Source: Glycomyces albidus (GTDB lineage Bacteria; Actinomycetota; Actinomycetes; Mycobacteriales; Micromonosporaceae). Taken from it: a stretch of 64,000 nucleotides of DNA. Shown piece by piece: positions 53,598 through 63,877 of the stretch (positions are counted from its first letter, which is position 1; every line of letters starts with the position of its first letter). The stretch lies in assembly GCF_009451885.1 (NCBI RefSeq), contig NZ_WIAO01000017.1, positions 54,517-118,516 of the forward strand, written 5' to 3'. Both the position numbers and the translations under genes were made by a program. The notes beneath the pieces were generated by a model that was not told the origin of the DNA, searched no databases, and was given only the letters and a program-made list of their open reading frames with translations.

Positions 53598-53951
53598 ATG
53601 TCCAACGGACACGCCATCCGCGGTACCCGCATCGGCGCCATTCCGGGCCTCCACTCGGAACGCGGCGAGCCGGTGGCCCGGCAGAACGTCAAGTACTGGT
53701 GCGCCAACGGACACGAGACAGTACTGCCATTCGCACTGTATGTGGAAGTGCCGCAAGAATGGGACTGCACCTGCTGCGGCTGGCCCGCCGGCCCCGATCA
53801 GGACAATCCCCCGCAACGCCGAACCGTCAAACCGTACAAGACCCATCTGAACTACGTCCGCGAACGCCGCAGCGAGGAAGAGGCCGAAGACCTCCTCGCC
53901 GAAGCGCTCGCCGCCAGGGCCGCCGCCCGCGGCGAACGATCCCTCTTCTAG
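53598..53951 (+). CDS. rbpA: RNA polymerase-binding protein RbpA
   Basis: Actinobacterial transcription factor that binds the principal sigma factor and stabilises open complexes. The 117-aa protein shows the N-terminal tail AIRGTRIGAIPG, the core domain with a zinc site (WCANGHE and CTCCGW), the basic linker, and the sigma-interacting C-terminal domain KPYKTHLNYVRERRSEEEAEDLLAEALA (quoted for orientation: start KPYKTHLNYV). Zinc ligands are intact. GAGGAGCG lies 9 bases before the ATG. It has its own promoter and a bidirectional terminator. Confidence 0.95.
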   Translation: MSNGHAIRGTRIGAIPGLHSERGEPVARQNVKYWCANGHETVLPFALYVEVPQEWDCTCCGWPAGPDQDNPPQRRTVKPYKTHLNYVRERRSEEEAEDLLAEALAARAAARGERSLF

Positions 53952-54069
53952 TCGACCACGAAGCCGCCCTTCACAAGGTTGGGTGAACGGAGCGCCGTCC
54001 CGCACGCTGACACGGGTCCCACCACCCGAGCGGGAAGCGCCCGCCCGGGCGGCACACCGAATACACATC

Positions 54070-54099
54070 GAGGGCCCGGATCGAACGATCCGGGCCCTC
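54070..54099. terminator. Bidirectional terminator between rbpA and pgl
   Basis: GAGGGCCCGGATC (54070-54082) pairs with GATCCGGGCCCTC (54087-54099), 13 perfect pairs around GAAC. It separates the rightward rbpA from the leftward pentose-phosphate operon. Confidence 0.85.
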
Positions 54100-54121
54100 A
54101 CGCGTCGTCTCGGGAACGCCT

Positions 54122-54865
54122 CTAGAACTCCAGGTGCTTCAGGTTCGCCGCCGCGTCCTTGTCGACGAGCCAGCGCGTGTGGCCCACCGCCTCGACGCGC
54201 CCGGCCGGGAGCTCGCCCTTCGACAGGGCCTCGTCGACCGCCTCGGCCTTGCCGGCTCCGGACGCGATGATCCATGCCGCCGTAGCGGAGTTGATCGCCT
54301 CCATCGTCAGCGAGACCCGCTCCGGCGGCGGCTTGGGGGAGTTGCGCACCCCCACCGCCGCGCCCGCGGCCTCGAGGGCCGGGTTCCCCGGGAAGAGCGA
54401 GGCGACGTGGCCGTCCTCGCCGATCCCCAGGAGCAGCAGGTCGAACGCCGGGACTCCGGAGCCTCCTGCCGCCGCCGCGAGTTCGGCCGCGTACCGCTCG
54501 GCCGCCTCCTCGGGCGTGTCGACCACGTCCGAGGCCGCCATCGGGTGCACCCGGGCCGGGTCGATCAGGATCCGGTCGAGGAACGCCGTGCGCGCCTGGG
54601 TCTCGTTCCGCTCGGGGTCGCCGGACGGCAGGAACCGCTCGTCGCCCCACCAGAAGTCGACCTTCGACCAGTCGACGACGCTGCGGATCGGCGACTCCAG
54701 CACGTACCCGTAGACCTTCGCCGCGATGCGGCCGCCGGTGAGCACGATCGACGCCTCACCGCGCTGCGCCTGGGCGTCCGCGAGCCGGTTGATCAGCCGG
54801 GACGCGACCGCCTCGGCCAGGACCTCGGCGCCCTCGTGGACGATGACGGCTCCCGAACGGCTCAT
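54122..54865 (-). CDS. pgl: 6-phosphogluconolactonase
   Basis: Second step of the oxidative pentose-phosphate path: hydrolysis of 6-phosphogluconolactone. The 247-aa protein of the DevB/NagB-like fold shows SIVLTGGRIAAKVY, VDFWWGDERFLPSGDPERN, DLLLLGIGEDGHVASLFPGNP and the His of that loop. The usual TGGxT/S phosphate loop reads TGGRI. Its ATG overlaps the opcA stop (ATGA). Last gene of the tkt-tal-pgi-zwf-opcA-pgl operon. Confidence 0.93.
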   Translation of the reverse strand: MSRSGAVIVHEGAEVLAEAVASRLINRLADAQAQRGEASIVLTGGRIAAKVYGYVLESPIRSVVDWSKVDFWWGDERFLPSGDPERNETQARTAFLDRILIDPARVHPMAASDVVDTPEEAAERYAAELAAAAGGSGVPAFDLLLLGIGEDGHVASLFPGNPALEAAGAAVGVRNSPKPPPERVSLTMEAINSATAAWIIASGAGKAEAVDEALSKGELPAGRVEAVGHTRWLVDKDAAANLKHLEF

Positions 54866-55803
54866 GCGGCGCTCTCCAGCGCGTAGCGCTCCTGGAAGGT
54901 GTCCAGGACCCGCCGGTACGCGGTGTCGGGGTCGATGTGCCGCAGCTCCTCGGCGAGGAGCTGGCCGAGGGTCCGGCCCTGGAGCGTCTGGCGGCGCTTC
55001 GGCATCCCCGCCTGGCGCAGGATCGTGGTCCCGTCGGCGGTCCGCTCGACCTCCATCGTCTCGCCGCCGGCCATCGTGAACGCCACGGAGGCGATCGCGG
55101 GCAGGTGCTCGGAGTTGCGCTCGACCTCGGTGTCGACGATGGACGGCGCCACGCCGAGCCGTGTCTGGAGCCACGCGGCCATGAGCTGCGCCGACGGGTC
55201 GTCGTCGTCGGCCTTGATGGTGATCGTCTCGACCGCCTGCGTGACCCCGTCGAAGGCGCTGGCGATGAGCGAGCGCCACAGGCTGATGCGGGTCCAGCAG
55301 ATGTCGGTGTCGCCGGCGGCGTACGTCTCGGCGCGCCGGTAGAGCGACTGCACCGGGTCGGCCGCGCGGGCCGAGTAGGTGATGCGCCGGTCGGCGAACG
55401 AGCGCAGCTCGTGCTCGAGCCCGTAGCGGACGGGGTCGAGCAGCCACCAGGTGACCACGGGCACGTCCGATGCGAGCATCGGGAGCACGATCGAGGTCAG
55501 GTGCGCGGCGGCCGGGCCGTCGAGCCGCAGGATGATCGCCTCGGCGGAGCCGAGCCGCTCGCCCACGGTCACTTCGGCGTCGATGCGCGGCTCGGTGGCG
55601 TCCAGGTCGCGCGGGATCGCCATGATGAGGCGGTACGGGTGCTCCTGGGCGGCGACCGAGGCGGCCCGCTCGACCTCTTCGCGCTCGTCCTCGGTGGTCA
55701 GCGCGACCAGGTTGAGGGCGAGGCCCGAGGTGCCGCCGACTTCGTGGAGGATCGCCGACAGCGCCTTCATGATGTCGCCGGTGGTGGTGTCCTTCAGATG
55801 CAT
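54862..55803 (-). CDS. opcA: Glucose-6-phosphate dehydrogenase assembly protein OpcA
   Basis: Protein required for assembly or full activity of G6PDH, 313 aa. Typical features: TGDIMKALSAILHEVGG, TSGLALNLVALT, RLIMAIPRDL, ASDVPVVTWWL, RRITYSARAADP, DICWTRISLWRSLIA and PSIVDTEVERNSEHLPAI near the middle. It always neighbours zwf in actinobacteria and cyanobacteria. The ATG at 55803 follows GGGGAG; zwf ends 15 bp upstream. Confidence 0.95.
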   Translation of the reverse strand: MHLKDTTTGDIMKALSAILHEVGGTSGLALNLVALTTEDEREEVERAASVAAQEHPYRLIMAIPRDLDATEPRIDAEVTVGERLGSAEAIILRLDGPAAAHLTSIVLPMLASDVPVVTWWLLDPVRYGLEHELRSFADRRITYSARAADPVQSLYRRAETYAAGDTDICWTRISLWRSLIASAFDGVTQAVETITIKADDDDPSAQLMAAWLQTRLGVAPSIVDTEVERNSEHLPAIASVAFTMAGGETMEVERTADGTTILRQAGMPKRRQTLQGRTLGQLLAEELRHIDPDTAYRRVLDTFQERYALESAA

Positions 55804-55818
55804 GTCCGGACTCCCCTT

Positions 55819-57348
55819 CTATGCCCGGCGCCAGCGGCGGCCGGACGCTTGCAGCATCAGATCGGCCCCCGCGGGACCCCAGGTCCCGGACTCGTACGGC
55901 TCGGGCTTGGTGCCCTGCCAGAACTCCTCGAGCGGGTCGATGACCGCCCAGGACGCGTCGACTTCCTGCGCGTCCGGGAACAGCGTCTTGTCGCCCAGGA
56001 GCACGTCGAGGATGAGCCGCTCGTACGCCTCGGGGCTCGACTCGGTGAACGTCTCGCCGTAGCCGAAGCCCATCGAGATGTCCCGCAGCTCCATGCCCGT
56101 GCCCGGCACCTTGGAGCCGAACTTGACGGTGATGCCCTCGTCGGGCTGCACGCGGATCACGAGCTGGTTGTTGCCGAGCGTCTTGGTGTCGTAGTCGGCG
56201 AACGGCATGTGCGGGGCCTCCTTGAAGACCACCGCGATCTCGGTGACCCGCTTGGGGAGCCGCTTGCCGGTGCGCAGGTAGAACGGGACGCCGTTCCAGC
56301 GCCGGTTCTGGATCCCGAGCTGCACCGCCGCGTACGTCTCGGTGGTGGAGGTCGCCGGGATGTTCTCCTCGGACAGGTACCCCTTGACGGGGCGGCCCTG
56401 CACCCAGCCGTCGGTGTACTGGCCGCGGATCGCGGTCGACTCGAGGTCGTCGTGGAGCTTGATGGCCCGCAGGACCTTCAGCTTCTCGGTGCGGATCTCC
56501 TCGGCCTCGAACCCGTTGGGCTGCTCCATCGCGGCGATCGCGAGGAGCTGGAGCACGTGGTTCTGGAGGACGTCGCGGGCGGCGCCGTTGTCGTCGTAGA
56601 ACCCGGCGCGGGAGCCGATGCCGACGTCCTCGGCCATCGTGATCTGCACGTGGTCGACGTAGTTGGAGTTCCAGATCGGCTCGAACATGGCGTTCGCGAA
56701 GCGCAGCGCGAAGATGTTCTGCACCGTCTCCTTGCCGAGGTAGTGGTCGATGCGGAACACGTCGGGCGCGGTGAACACGCGGTCGACGAGGCCGTTGAGC
56801 TCGTGCGCGGACGCGCGGTCCTCGCCGAAGGGCTTCTCGACCACGACGCGGCGCCAGCCGCCGCCGTCCTGGCGGTTGTCGGACATGCCGGTCCGCTGGA
56901 GCTGCTTGAGCACGGTCGGGAACGCGAGCGGCGGGATCGAGAAGTAGAACGCCGCGTTGCCGACGATGCCGTGCGTCTCGCGCAGTTCGTCGACGGTGGC
57001 GTCGAGGCGGTCGAACGCCTCGTCGTCGTCGAACGTGCCCGGCACGAACTTGAAGTTGCCGGCCAGGCGCGCCCAGACCTCTTCGCGCCACGGGGTGCGC
57101 GCGTGGGACTTGGCGGCCTCGCGGGCCATCTCCTCGAACGTCTCGTCGCCCCAGTCGCGGCGGGCGAAGCCGACGATCACGAACGACGCCGGGAGCAGGC
57201 CCCGGTTGGCGAGGTCGTAGATCGCCGGGATGAGCTTCTTCTTCGAGAGGTCGCCGGTGACGCCGAAGATCACCAGAGCGCAGGGCTCGGGGATGCGCGG
57301 CAGCCGCCGGTCGGCCGGGTCGCGGAGCGGGTTGGAGGGCAGCGCCAT
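55819..57348 (-). CDS. zwf: Glucose-6-phosphate 1-dehydrogenase
   Basis: First, NADP-reducing step of the pentose-phosphate path, 509 aa. Seen: the nucleotide loop VIFGVTGDLSKKKLIPAIYDL, VVVEKPFGED, the catalytic RIDHYLGKETVQN with Lys and His, FANAMFEPIWN, and YLRTGKRLP. The Ser-Lys-Lys-Lys after GDL fits NADP preference. Its ATG lies directly against the pgi stop, with no gap. No fusion to pgl or other domains. Confidence 0.97.
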   Translation of the reverse strand: MALPSNPLRDPADRRLPRIPEPCALVIFGVTGDLSKKKLIPAIYDLANRGLLPASFVIVGFARRDWGDETFEEMAREAAKSHARTPWREEVWARLAGNFKFVPGTFDDDEAFDRLDATVDELRETHGIVGNAAFYFSIPPLAFPTVLKQLQRTGMSDNRQDGGGWRRVVVEKPFGEDRASAHELNGLVDRVFTAPDVFRIDHYLGKETVQNIFALRFANAMFEPIWNSNYVDHVQITMAEDVGIGSRAGFYDDNGAARDVLQNHVLQLLAIAAMEQPNGFEAEEIRTEKLKVLRAIKLHDDLESTAIRGQYTDGWVQGRPVKGYLSEENIPATSTTETYAAVQLGIQNRRWNGVPFYLRTGKRLPKRVTEIAVVFKEAPHMPFADYDTKTLGNNQLVIRVQPDEGITVKFGSKVPGTGMELRDISMGFGYGETFTESSPEAYERLILDVLLGDKTLFPDAQEVDASWAVIDPLEEFWQGTKPEPYESGTWGPAGADLMLQASGRRWRRA

Positions 57349-58965
57349 CTAGCTCAGCTCCCTCAAGGCGTGCACGAGCTGGTTGATCCCGCGCTTGCGG
57401 TCGGTCAGGTGGAGGCGCACGAGCGGGCGCTCGCGCGATTGGAGGGCCTGGCGGTCGCCGGCGGCCTGCGCGGCCTGGAGTCCCGCGAATGTGAACTCGC
57501 GGTCGGGGATGAGCAGGTCTTCGCCGACCTCGCCGGTGATCTGGAGGAACACGCCGGTCTGGCGGCCGCCCTTGTGGAACTGGCCGGTCGAGTGCAGGAA
57601 CCGCGGTCCCCAGCCCCAGGTGACGGGTGCGCCGGTGCGTTCGGCCAGGCCGGCCCGGAGCGCCGCCACGTCGGCGTCGCCGATCCGGTCCAGGTAGGCC
57701 ATGACGGCGATGTACGCGCCGTCGCTGTCGGCGTTGAGGAGCACCTCGCCGAGCGCGCCCGCGACGGTGTCGGCGTGCGAGCCGTAGATCTCCACGGCGC
57801 CGTCGACGGCGTGCGGACGCTCGTCCGGGAGGCCGTCGGCGAGGATGCGCTTGGTGTTCTCCTTGGACTCGGTCACGTTCGGCTGGTTGAACGGGTCGAT
57901 GCCGATCAGGTAGCCGGCGTAGGCGGTCGCGAGCTCCCACGCGAGGAACTGCGCGCCGAGCGGGCCGTTGACCACGACGTCGGGCATCGCGAGCGCCGAG
58001 CCGGAGGCCGGCAGGCCGGTGGAGGAGCCGCCGACGGTGGCGTACACGCGGTCGGCGCCGCGGGCGCCGGGCGCGGCGGGTCCTTCGAGGACGACCGGGA
58101 GCGTGCCCTTGCCGTCCTTGCCGAGGGACTCGGCGATGAGCTGCTCGGCCCAGTCGCCCAGGCCCACGATGCCGGTGCCGTCGTCGGCGATGGTGATGGT
58201 CGGCTTGGCCGCGATGACCGCGCCGAGGACCACCGCGGGGTTGTCGTCTTCGCTGGTGATCGAGGTGGCGAACTCCTCGGCCTGGTCGAGCAGTTCGGTG
58301 ATGTCGGCGCCGGCGAGCGCGGACGGGACGAGCCCGAACGCGGTCAGGGCCGAGTAGCGGCCGCCCACGGTGGCGTCGGCGAGGAACAGGTGCGAGCCCT
58401 GCGCGTTCGCGAGCTTCTCCAGTTCGGAGCCGGGGTCGGTGACGAACACGAAGCGCTTCGCGAAGTCGTCGATGCCGACGCCCTTGAACGCGGCCTCGAA
58501 GCCGCGCCGCTGCGAGTCGGTCTCCACAGTGGAACCGGACTTGGAGGAGACGACGACCACGGTGCGGCGCAGGGACGCCTCGCCGAGCTCGGCCAGGATC
58601 TGGCCGGGGTCGGTCGAGTCGAGCACCGAGATGCCCAGGTCGAGGGTGCGGGAGATGACCTCGGGGGCGAGCGAGGAGCCGCCCATGCCGCACAGGGCGA
58701 CGTGGTCGATGCCCTGCTCGGCGAGGTCGGCGCGGAGCTTCGCGAGCGGCGCGACGAGCTCCCTGGACTTCACGAACGTGTCGACCCAGCCGAGGCGGAT
58801 CGACGCCTCTTCCTCCGCCTCGGGACCCCACAGGGTCGCGTCCTTGGCGGCGACCTTGGCGGGGATGCCCTCGGCCTTGAGCCGGTCGACACCGGCGTTC
58901 ACGTCGACGCCGGTCGTGACCGCGAGGCCACCGGCGGCTTCCATCTTGCCCATCGGCTCGCTCAC
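57349..58965 (-). CDS. pgi: Glucose-6-phosphate isomerase
   Basis: Links glycolysis and the pentose-phosphate path, 538 aa. Two SIS domains: [17 protein letters not shown] and [18 protein letters not shown] in the first; the second holds [15 protein letters not shown] and the C-terminal His/Lys region [17 protein letters not shown]. This form occurs in actinobacterial operons that carry tal next to pgi. The GTG at 58965 overlaps the tal stop (GTGA); an ATG 12 bp downstream is an alternative. Confidence 0.93.
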   Translation of the reverse strand: MSEPMGKMEAAGGLAVTTGVDVNAGVDRLKAEGIPAKVAAKDATLWGPEAEEEASIRLGWVDTFVKSRELVAPLAKLRADLAEQGIDHVALCGMGGSSLAPEVISRTLDLGISVLDSTDPGQILAELGEASLRRTVVVVSSKSGSTVETDSQRRGFEAAFKGVGIDDFAKRFVFVTDPGSELEKLANAQGSHLFLADATVGGRYSALTAFGLVPSALAGADITELLDQAEEFATSITSEDDNPAVVLGAVIAAKPTITIADDGTGIVGLGDWAEQLIAESLGKDGKGTLPVVLEGPAAPGARGADRVYATVGGSSTGLPASGSALAMPDVVVNGPLGAQFLAWELATAYAGYLIGIDPFNQPNVTESKENTKRILADGLPDERPHAVDGAVEIYGSHADTVAGALGEVLLNADSDGAYIAVMAYLDRIGDADVAALRAGLAERTGAPVTWGWGPRFLHSTGQFHKGGRQTGVFLQITGEVGEDLLIPDREFTFAGLQAAQAAGDRQALQSRERPLVRLHLTDRKRGINQLVHALRELS

Positions 58966-60083
58966 TTCTGTGCTCCGCTCGTCTCGAGCTTGGACTCGAT
59001 CTGCTCCAGCAGCTGGTTCCAGCTGACGATGAACTTCTCGACGCCCTCGTCCTCCAGGACCCTGACGACGTCGGCGTAGTCGATCCCGACGCGCTCGAGC
59101 TGGAGCATCACGGTGGCGGCGTCGGCGTAGTTCGGGCGGATCGTGTCCGCTTCGACCTCGCCGTGGTCGGCGAAGTCGTGGATCGTGCCCTCGGGCATCG
59201 TGTTGACCGTGCCGGGGGCGATGAGCTCCTCGACGTAGAGCACGTCGCGGTACTCGGGGTTCTTGACCGAGGTCGAGGCCCACAGCGGACGCTGCGGGTT
59301 GGCCCCGGCCTGCGCGAGCGCCTCCCAGCGCGCGGACGCGAAGGCGTTCTCGTACTCCTGGTAGGCCAGGCGCGCGTTCGCGACGGCGGCCTTGCCCTTG
59401 AGGGCCTTGGCCTCGTCGGTGCCGACCGCGTCGAGCCGCTTATCGATCTCGGAGTCCACACGGGACACGAAGAACGAGGCGACCGAGTGGATCTGCGACA
59501 GGTCGAGCCCGGCGGCCTTGGCGCCCTCCAGGCCCGCCATGTAGGCGTCCATGACGCCGCGGTACCGCTCGAGGGAGAAGATGAGCGTCACGTTCACGCT
59601 GATGCCGGCGGCGATCGCGGCCGTGATGGCGGGGAGGCCGGCCTCGGTGGCCGGGATCTTGATCAGGGTGTTGGGGCGGTCGACGGCCCACCAGAGGTAC
59701 TTGGCCTCGGCGATGGTCGCCTTGGTGTCGCCCGCGAGCCGCGGGTCGACCTCGATCGAGACGCGGCCGTCCTGGCCCCCGGTGGTCTCGAAGACCGGGG
59801 CCAGGACGTCCGCGGCCCAGCGGATGTCATAGGTCGTGATGGCGCGAGCGGCTTCCTCGACGCTCACTTTGCGGACCGCCAGGTCCGCGATCTGGCCGTC
59901 GTAGCCCTCTCCCTTGGAGATGGCGGTGGCGAAGATGGTCGGGTTCGAGGTCACTCCCGTGACCGACGACCCGGCGATGAGTTCCTTCAGGTTGCCCGAC
60001 TCCAGTCGGTGCCGCGAGATGTCGTCGATCCAGACGGACACGCCCGCTGCCGACAGTCCCGCGAGGTTCTCGTTCGCGCTCAT
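58962..60083 (-). CDS. tal: Transaldolase
   Basis: Transfers a dihydroxyacetone unit between sugar phosphates. The 373-aa actinobacterial-type protein has [28 protein letters not shown], the Schiff-base Lys in [28 protein letters not shown] strand (here [14 protein letters not shown]), [15 protein letters not shown] and [20 protein letters not shown]. The ATG follows GGAGGAACC. It is 56 bp downstream of tkt; the gap contains three short direct copies of AACTG on the minus strand. Confidence 0.96.
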   Translation of the reverse strand: MSANENLAGLSAAGVSVWIDDISRHRLESGNLKELIAGSSVTGVTSNPTIFATAISKGEGYDGQIADLAVRKVSVEEAARAITTYDIRWAADVLAPVFETTGGQDGRVSIEVDPRLAGDTKATIAEAKYLWWAVDRPNTLIKIPATEAGLPAITAAIAAGISVNVTLIFSLERYRGVMDAYMAGLEGAKAAGLDLSQIHSVASFFVSRVDSEIDKRLDAVGTDEAKALKGKAAVANARLAYQEYENAFASARWEALAQAGANPQRPLWASTSVKNPEYRDVLYVEELIAPGTVNTMPEGTIHDFADHGEVEADTIRPNYADAATVMLQLERVGIDYADVVRVLEDEGVEKFIVSWNQLLEQIESKLETSGAQK

Positions 60084-60139
60084 CGGTTCCTCCAGCTTTC
60101 CAGCTAGTTCTTGATCCGCTTCAGTTCAGTTCAGTTGTA

Positions 60140-62218
60140 TTACTGCTGTGCCTTCTTGATGGAGGCGCGGGCCGCGTCCGCGACGGCGGCGGCGGTGATC
60201 CCGAATTCCTCGTACAACTTCTCGAACGGCGCGGAGGCACCGAAGTGTTCCAGGGAGACACTGACTCCCGCGTCACCCACGAGGCCCCGCCACGGCAGGG
60301 CGACGCCGGCCTCGACCGACACGCGGGCCTTGACGGCCTTCGGCAGCACGGACTCCTTGTAGTCCTCGTCCTGCTCCTCGAACCACTCCAGGGACGGGAC
60401 CGACACGACGCGGGCCTTGACGCCCTCGCCCGCGAGGGTCTCGGCGGCCTGGACGGCGAGCTGGACCTCGGAGCCGGAGCCGAGCAGGATCACGTCCGGG
60501 GTGCCGTCGGTGTCGAGCAGCGTGTACGCGCCCTTCGCGGCGCCTTCGGCGGACGCGAACTTCGCGCGGTCCCACACCGGGATGTTCTGGCGGGTCAGCG
60601 CGAGCGCGGCCGGCCGGTCCTGCTTCTGCAGCAGGGTCTTCCAGACCACGGCGGTCTCGTTGGCGTCGCCGGGGCGGATGACGTCCAGGCCCGGGATCGC
60701 GCGCAGCGCCGCGAGGTGCTCGACCGGCTGGTGGGTCGGGCCGTCCTCGCCGAGGCCGATCGAGTCGTGCGTCCACACGTAGACCACGGGGGTCTTCATG
60801 AGGGCTGCCAGGCGCACCGCGCCGCGCATGTAGTCGGAGAACACGAGGAACGTGCCGCCGTACGGGCGGGTCGGGCCGTGCAGCTTGATGCCGTTGAGGA
60901 TCGCGCCCATCGCGAACTCGCGGATACCGAAGTGGAGGGTCCGGCCGTACGGGTTGCCCGGGTACGCCTTGGTCTGGCGCGACAGCGGCAGGAACGACGG
61001 CTCGCCGTCCATCGTGGTGTTGTTCGAGCCGGCGAGGTCGGCCGAGCCGCCCCACAGCTCGGGGAGGACCGGCGCGAGCGCCGACAGGACCTTGCCCGAT
61101 GCCGAGCGGGTCGCGACGCCCTTCTCGGACGGCTCGAACTCGGGGAACGCGGCCTCGAAGCCCTCAGGGAACTCGCCCGCCCACAGGCGGTCGTGCAGGG
61201 CCTTCTTCTCCGGGTTCGCCGCGGCCCAGTTGTTGAAGTCGGTGCGCCACGCGGAGTGCTCCTCCTGGCCGCGGGTCACGGCGCCGCGGGTGTGCGCCAG
61301 GACCTCGTCGGCGACGTAGAACGACTCGTCGGCGGGGAAGCCCAGGATCTCCTTGGTCGCGGCGACCTCTTCGGCGCCCAGCGCGGAGCCGTGCGCGGCG
61401 TAGGAGTTCTGCTTCTTCGGCGCGGGCCAGCCGATGATGGTCTTCAGGCGGATCAGCGAGGGCTTGTCGGTGACGGCCTTGGCCGCCTCGATGGCCTCGA
61501 AGAGGGCCTTCGGGTCTTCCTTGTACTCGTCGCCGTCGCGCCAGTTCACGTCCTGCACGTGCCAGCCGTACGCCTCGTAGCGCTTCGCGACGTCCTCGCC
61601 GAGCGCGATGCGCGTGTCGTCCTCGATCGAGATCTCGTTGTCGTCGTAGATCAGGACCAGGTTGCCCAGCTCCTGGACGCCGGCGAGCGCGGACGCCTCG
61701 TGCGTCACGCCCTCCTCGATGTCGCCGTCGGAGGCCAGGACGTACACGAAGTGGTCGAACAGGCTCTCGCCGAGCGCGGGCTCGGGGTCGAACAGGCCGC
61801 GCTCGCGGCGGGCCGCCATCGCCATGCCGACCGCGGTGGCCAGGCCCTGACCGAGCGGACCGGTGGTGGTCTCAACGCCCGCGGTGTGCCCCACCTCGGG
61901 GTGGCCCGGCGTCAGCGAACCCCACTGGCGCAGGCTCTTCAGGTCCTCAAGTTCCAGGCCGTACCCGGCCAGGTAGAGCTGTACGTAGAGCGTCAGGCTG
62001 GAGTGGCCGCACGAGAGCACGAACCGGTCGCGGCCTTCCCACTGCGGGTCGCTCGGGTCGTGGCGCATGACCTTCTGGAACAGGGTGTGCGCGACCGGGG
62101 CGAGGCTCATCGCGGTGCCGGGGTGGCCGTTGCCGGCCTTCTGGACCGCGTCGGCGGCGAGCAGACGCGCCGTGTCAACCGCCTTCTGATCGAGTTCGGT
62201 CCACTCGAACTGTGCCAC
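60140..62218 (-). CDS. tkt: Transketolase
   Basis: Thiamine diphosphate enzyme that moves two-carbon units, 692 aa. Seen: GNGHPGTAMSLAPVAHTLFQ, HTAGVETTTGPLGQGLATAVGMA, the ThDP motif ASDGDIEEGVTHEA through YDDNEISIEDDT, the catalytic Glu region LHFGIREFAMGAILNG, and the His in THDSIGLGEDGPTHQPVEHL. The GTG at 62218 follows AAGGAG. First gene of the minus-strand operon, divergent from ctaB across 210 bp. Confidence 0.97.
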   Translation of the reverse strand: MAQFEWTELDQKAVDTARLLAADAVQKAGNGHPGTAMSLAPVAHTLFQKVMRHDPSDPQWEGRDRFVLSCGHSSLTLYVQLYLAGYGLELEDLKSLRQWGSLTPGHPEVGHTAGVETTTGPLGQGLATAVGMAMAARRERGLFDPEPALGESLFDHFVYVLASDGDIEEGVTHEASALAGVQELGNLVLIYDDNEISIEDDTRIALGEDVAKRYEAYGWHVQDVNWRDGDEYKEDPKALFEAIEAAKAVTDKPSLIRLKTIIGWPAPKKQNSYAAHGSALGAEEVAATKEILGFPADESFYVADEVLAHTRGAVTRGQEEHSAWRTDFNNWAAANPEKKALHDRLWAGEFPEGFEAAFPEFEPSEKGVATRSASGKVLSALAPVLPELWGGSADLAGSNNTTMDGEPSFLPLSRQTKAYPGNPYGRTLHFGIREFAMGAILNGIKLHGPTRPYGGTFLVFSDYMRGAVRLAALMKTPVVYVWTHDSIGLGEDGPTHQPVEHLAALRAIPGLDVIRPGDANETAVVWKTLLQKQDRPAALALTRQNIPVWDRAKFASAEGAAKGAYTLLDTDGTPDVILLGSGSEVQLAVQAAETLAGEGVKARVVSVPSLEWFEEQDEDYKESVLPKAVKARVSVEAGVALPWRGLVGDAGVSVSLEHFGASAPFEKLYEEFGITAAAVADAARASIKKAQQ

Positions 62219-62428
62219 TGCGATACTCCTTGGTACTCGTCGTATTTGGGCCTGTGACGTGTGTCTTCTGACCCTACCTACACGCGGTGAACTTTATGCG
62301 CACTCTCTCGGGCAGCGGAATTCCGCACGTTGTGAACCCGCCCACGAGTCAGTCTCGCATCGGAAAGCGCCTGCTAGGGGCCCCTGACCCGCGGCTCAGT
62401 CACAACCTCACCGCCCGTACTGTGGGCA

Positions 62429-63415
62429 GTGATGAACCAGGACCCGACCCCGGCCGCAGCCGTCGCCCCCCGGCCCGCCCGCAAGCGAATCGAACTGCCC
62501 GAGCCCGGTGCCGCGCAAGCGCCCGGACCGGACTGGCGCGCCCGCGTCGCCGCTTACGTCTCCCTGACGAAGCCGCGCATCGTGGAGCTGCTGCTCATCA
62601 CCACCATCCCCGCGATGCTCGTCGCGGCGCGGATGGAGCACGACGCGCTCCCGTCCCTGACGGCCGTCCTCGCCACCGTCTTCGGCGGCGCGCTCGCGGC
62701 CGGCTCGGCGAACGCGATCAACTGCTACATCGACCGCGACATCGACCAGCTCATGGGCCGCACCTCCCGCCGCCCGCTCGCGAAGCACCAGATCCCGCCG
62801 CGCAACGCCCTCGTCTTCGGGCTCATCATCGGCGTGATCGCGGTCCTCGGCATGGGCCTGCTCGTCAACTGGCTCGCCGCGGCCCTCACCTTCGGCGCCA
62901 TCGTCTACTACGACGTCGTCTACACGATCTGGCTCAAGCGGACCACCCCGTACAACACGGTGTGGGGCGGCGCGTGCGGCGCGGCCCCGGTCCTCATCGG
63001 CTGGGCGGCCGTCACCGGGCACATGTCGTGGATGGCCTGGGTCCTGTTCGCCGTGGTCTTCCTGTGGCAGCCCCCGCACTTCTACGCGCTGGCGATGAAG
63101 TTCAAAGACGACTACATCGCCGCGGGCATCCCGATGCTCCCGGCGGTCGCCCCGGCCAGGCGCGTCGCGATCGAGTCGGTCGTCTACGGCTGGGCGATGC
63201 TCCTGGTCTCCCTGGTCGCGGTCCCGCTCGGCTCCACCTGGGTCTACGGTGTCGTCGCGCTGGTCACGGGCGGCATGTTCGTCCTCGAATGCCACAAGCT
63301 CCTCGGCCGGGTCAACCGCGGCGAGGACCCCAAGCCGATGCGCCTGTTCCACTGGTCGGTCAGCTACCTGACGCTGCTGTTCCTGGCGCTGGCGGTCGAT
63401 TCGTTCCTGATGTAG
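62429..63415 (+). CDS. ctaB: Protoheme IX farnesyltransferase (heme O synthase)
   Basis: Adds a farnesyl group to heme b on the way to heme a for cytochrome oxidase. The 328-aa protein has about eight to nine membrane helices after a Pro/Ala-rich N-terminus. Seen: [20 protein letters not shown], the Asp-rich prenyl site [44 protein letters not shown] and [13 protein letters not shown]. The GTG at 62429, or the ATG right after it, has TACTGT one base off leaderless spacing. Divergence from tkt is the standard actinobacterial arrangement. Confidence 0.96.
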   Translation: MMNQDPTPAAAVAPRPARKRIELPEPGAAQAPGPDWRARVAAYVSLTKPRIVELLLITTIPAMLVAARMEHDALPSLTAVLATVFGGALAAGSANAINCYIDRDIDQLMGRTSRRPLAKHQIPPRNALVFGLIIGVIAVLGMGLLVNWLAAALTFGAIVYYDVVYTIWLKRTTPYNTVWGGACGAAPVLIGWAAVTGHMSWMAWVLFAVVFLWQPPHFYALAMKFKDDYIAAGIPMLPAVAPARRVAIESVVYGWAMLLVSLVAVPLGSTWVYGVVALVTGGMFVLECHKLLGRVNRGEDPKPMRLFHWSVSYLTLLFLALAVDSFLM

Positions 63416-63438
63416 CCGCAATCAGCCTCGATGCGTCG

Positions 63439-63474
63439 GAGGGCCGGCCGATCCGCCAGGATCGGCCGGCCCTC
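63439..63474. terminator. Bidirectional terminator after ctaB
   Basis: A 16-bp perfect stem (63439-63454 with 63459-63474) around GCCA followed by TCGCTTTCG; ctaB and the last gene converge on it. Confidence 0.85.
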
Positions 63475-63487
63475 TCGCTTTCGCCGT

Positions 63488-63877
63488 TCAGGTGTTCTCC
63501 GGGCTGTCGATGAGCCGGTGCGCTTGGGCGAGGATCCAAGGGCACCATTCGTCGCGCCGCCAGGGGCCCGACCATTCGGGGACGGCTTCGGGTTCGTCGA
63601 CGAACCGGCAGATCACCCGCGGCCCGGCGCCGTCGTTGCACTCGATGCGGTAGTCGGGCGGGCTGAGCGGGTGCGCTCCGGCCGTTTCGCGATAGACGGA
63701 GAAGACGGCCGGTCCGCGCCGGAAGTCGCCGAGCCAGCCGTCGCTGTTCGGGTCCGGTTCGGCGTCGGGCCGCGGTTCCGGCTCCGGTTCTCGATCCGGG
63801 TCCTGATCCGGCCTCCCATCCGGCTCGCGATCGGGTCCGGGGCGGCGCTCAGGTCCGGTGGTGGCGGGTTCACCCAT
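63488..63877 (-). CDS. Hypothetical protein with a Pro/Asp/Glu/Arg-rich N-terminus
   Basis: Not recognised. From an ATG at 63877 the product is 129 aa: a low-complexity, charged, Pro-rich half (about 5-48; repeats of DPDREPEPEP type) and a folded-looking half with many Trp, Arg and Cys (WLGDFRRGPAVFSVYRE; YRIECNDGAG; VICRFVDEPEAVPEWSG; RRDEWCPWILAQAHRLID). The frame stays open to the window edge at 64000, so a longer form cannot be excluded, but the extra 41 residues look non-coding and the region before 63877 has no ribosome-binding site. Real coding is likely, function unknown. Confidence 0.5.
   Translation of the reverse strand: MGEPATTGPERRPGPDREPDGRPDQDPDREPEPEPRPDAEPDPNSDGWLGDFRRGPAVFSVYRETAGAHPLSPPDYRIECNDGAGPRVICRFVDEPEAVPEWSGPWRRDEWCPWILAQAHRLIDSPENT

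Noticed and set aside
53448..54650. Minus-strand frame of 400 codons over rbpA and pgl
   Set aside because: Antisense to rbpA in its left part and out of frame in pgl; it also crosses a strong bidirectional terminator.
54866..58831. Apparent giant minus-strand protein ending in Pgl
   Set aside because: The upstream part is an Arg/Pro-rich shadow of opcA, zwf and pgi; true pgl starts at 54865 and overlaps the opcA stop.
54937..59079. A plus-strand open frame of 1380 codons opposite opcA, zwf, pgi and the end of tal
   Set aside because: Antisense shadow of clearly identified enzymes; low-complexity product with no conserved motif.
60084..60139. Direct AACTG repeats between tkt and tal as another tail duplication
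   Set aside because: The repeated unit is only 5 bp and does not match the tkt 3' coding end.
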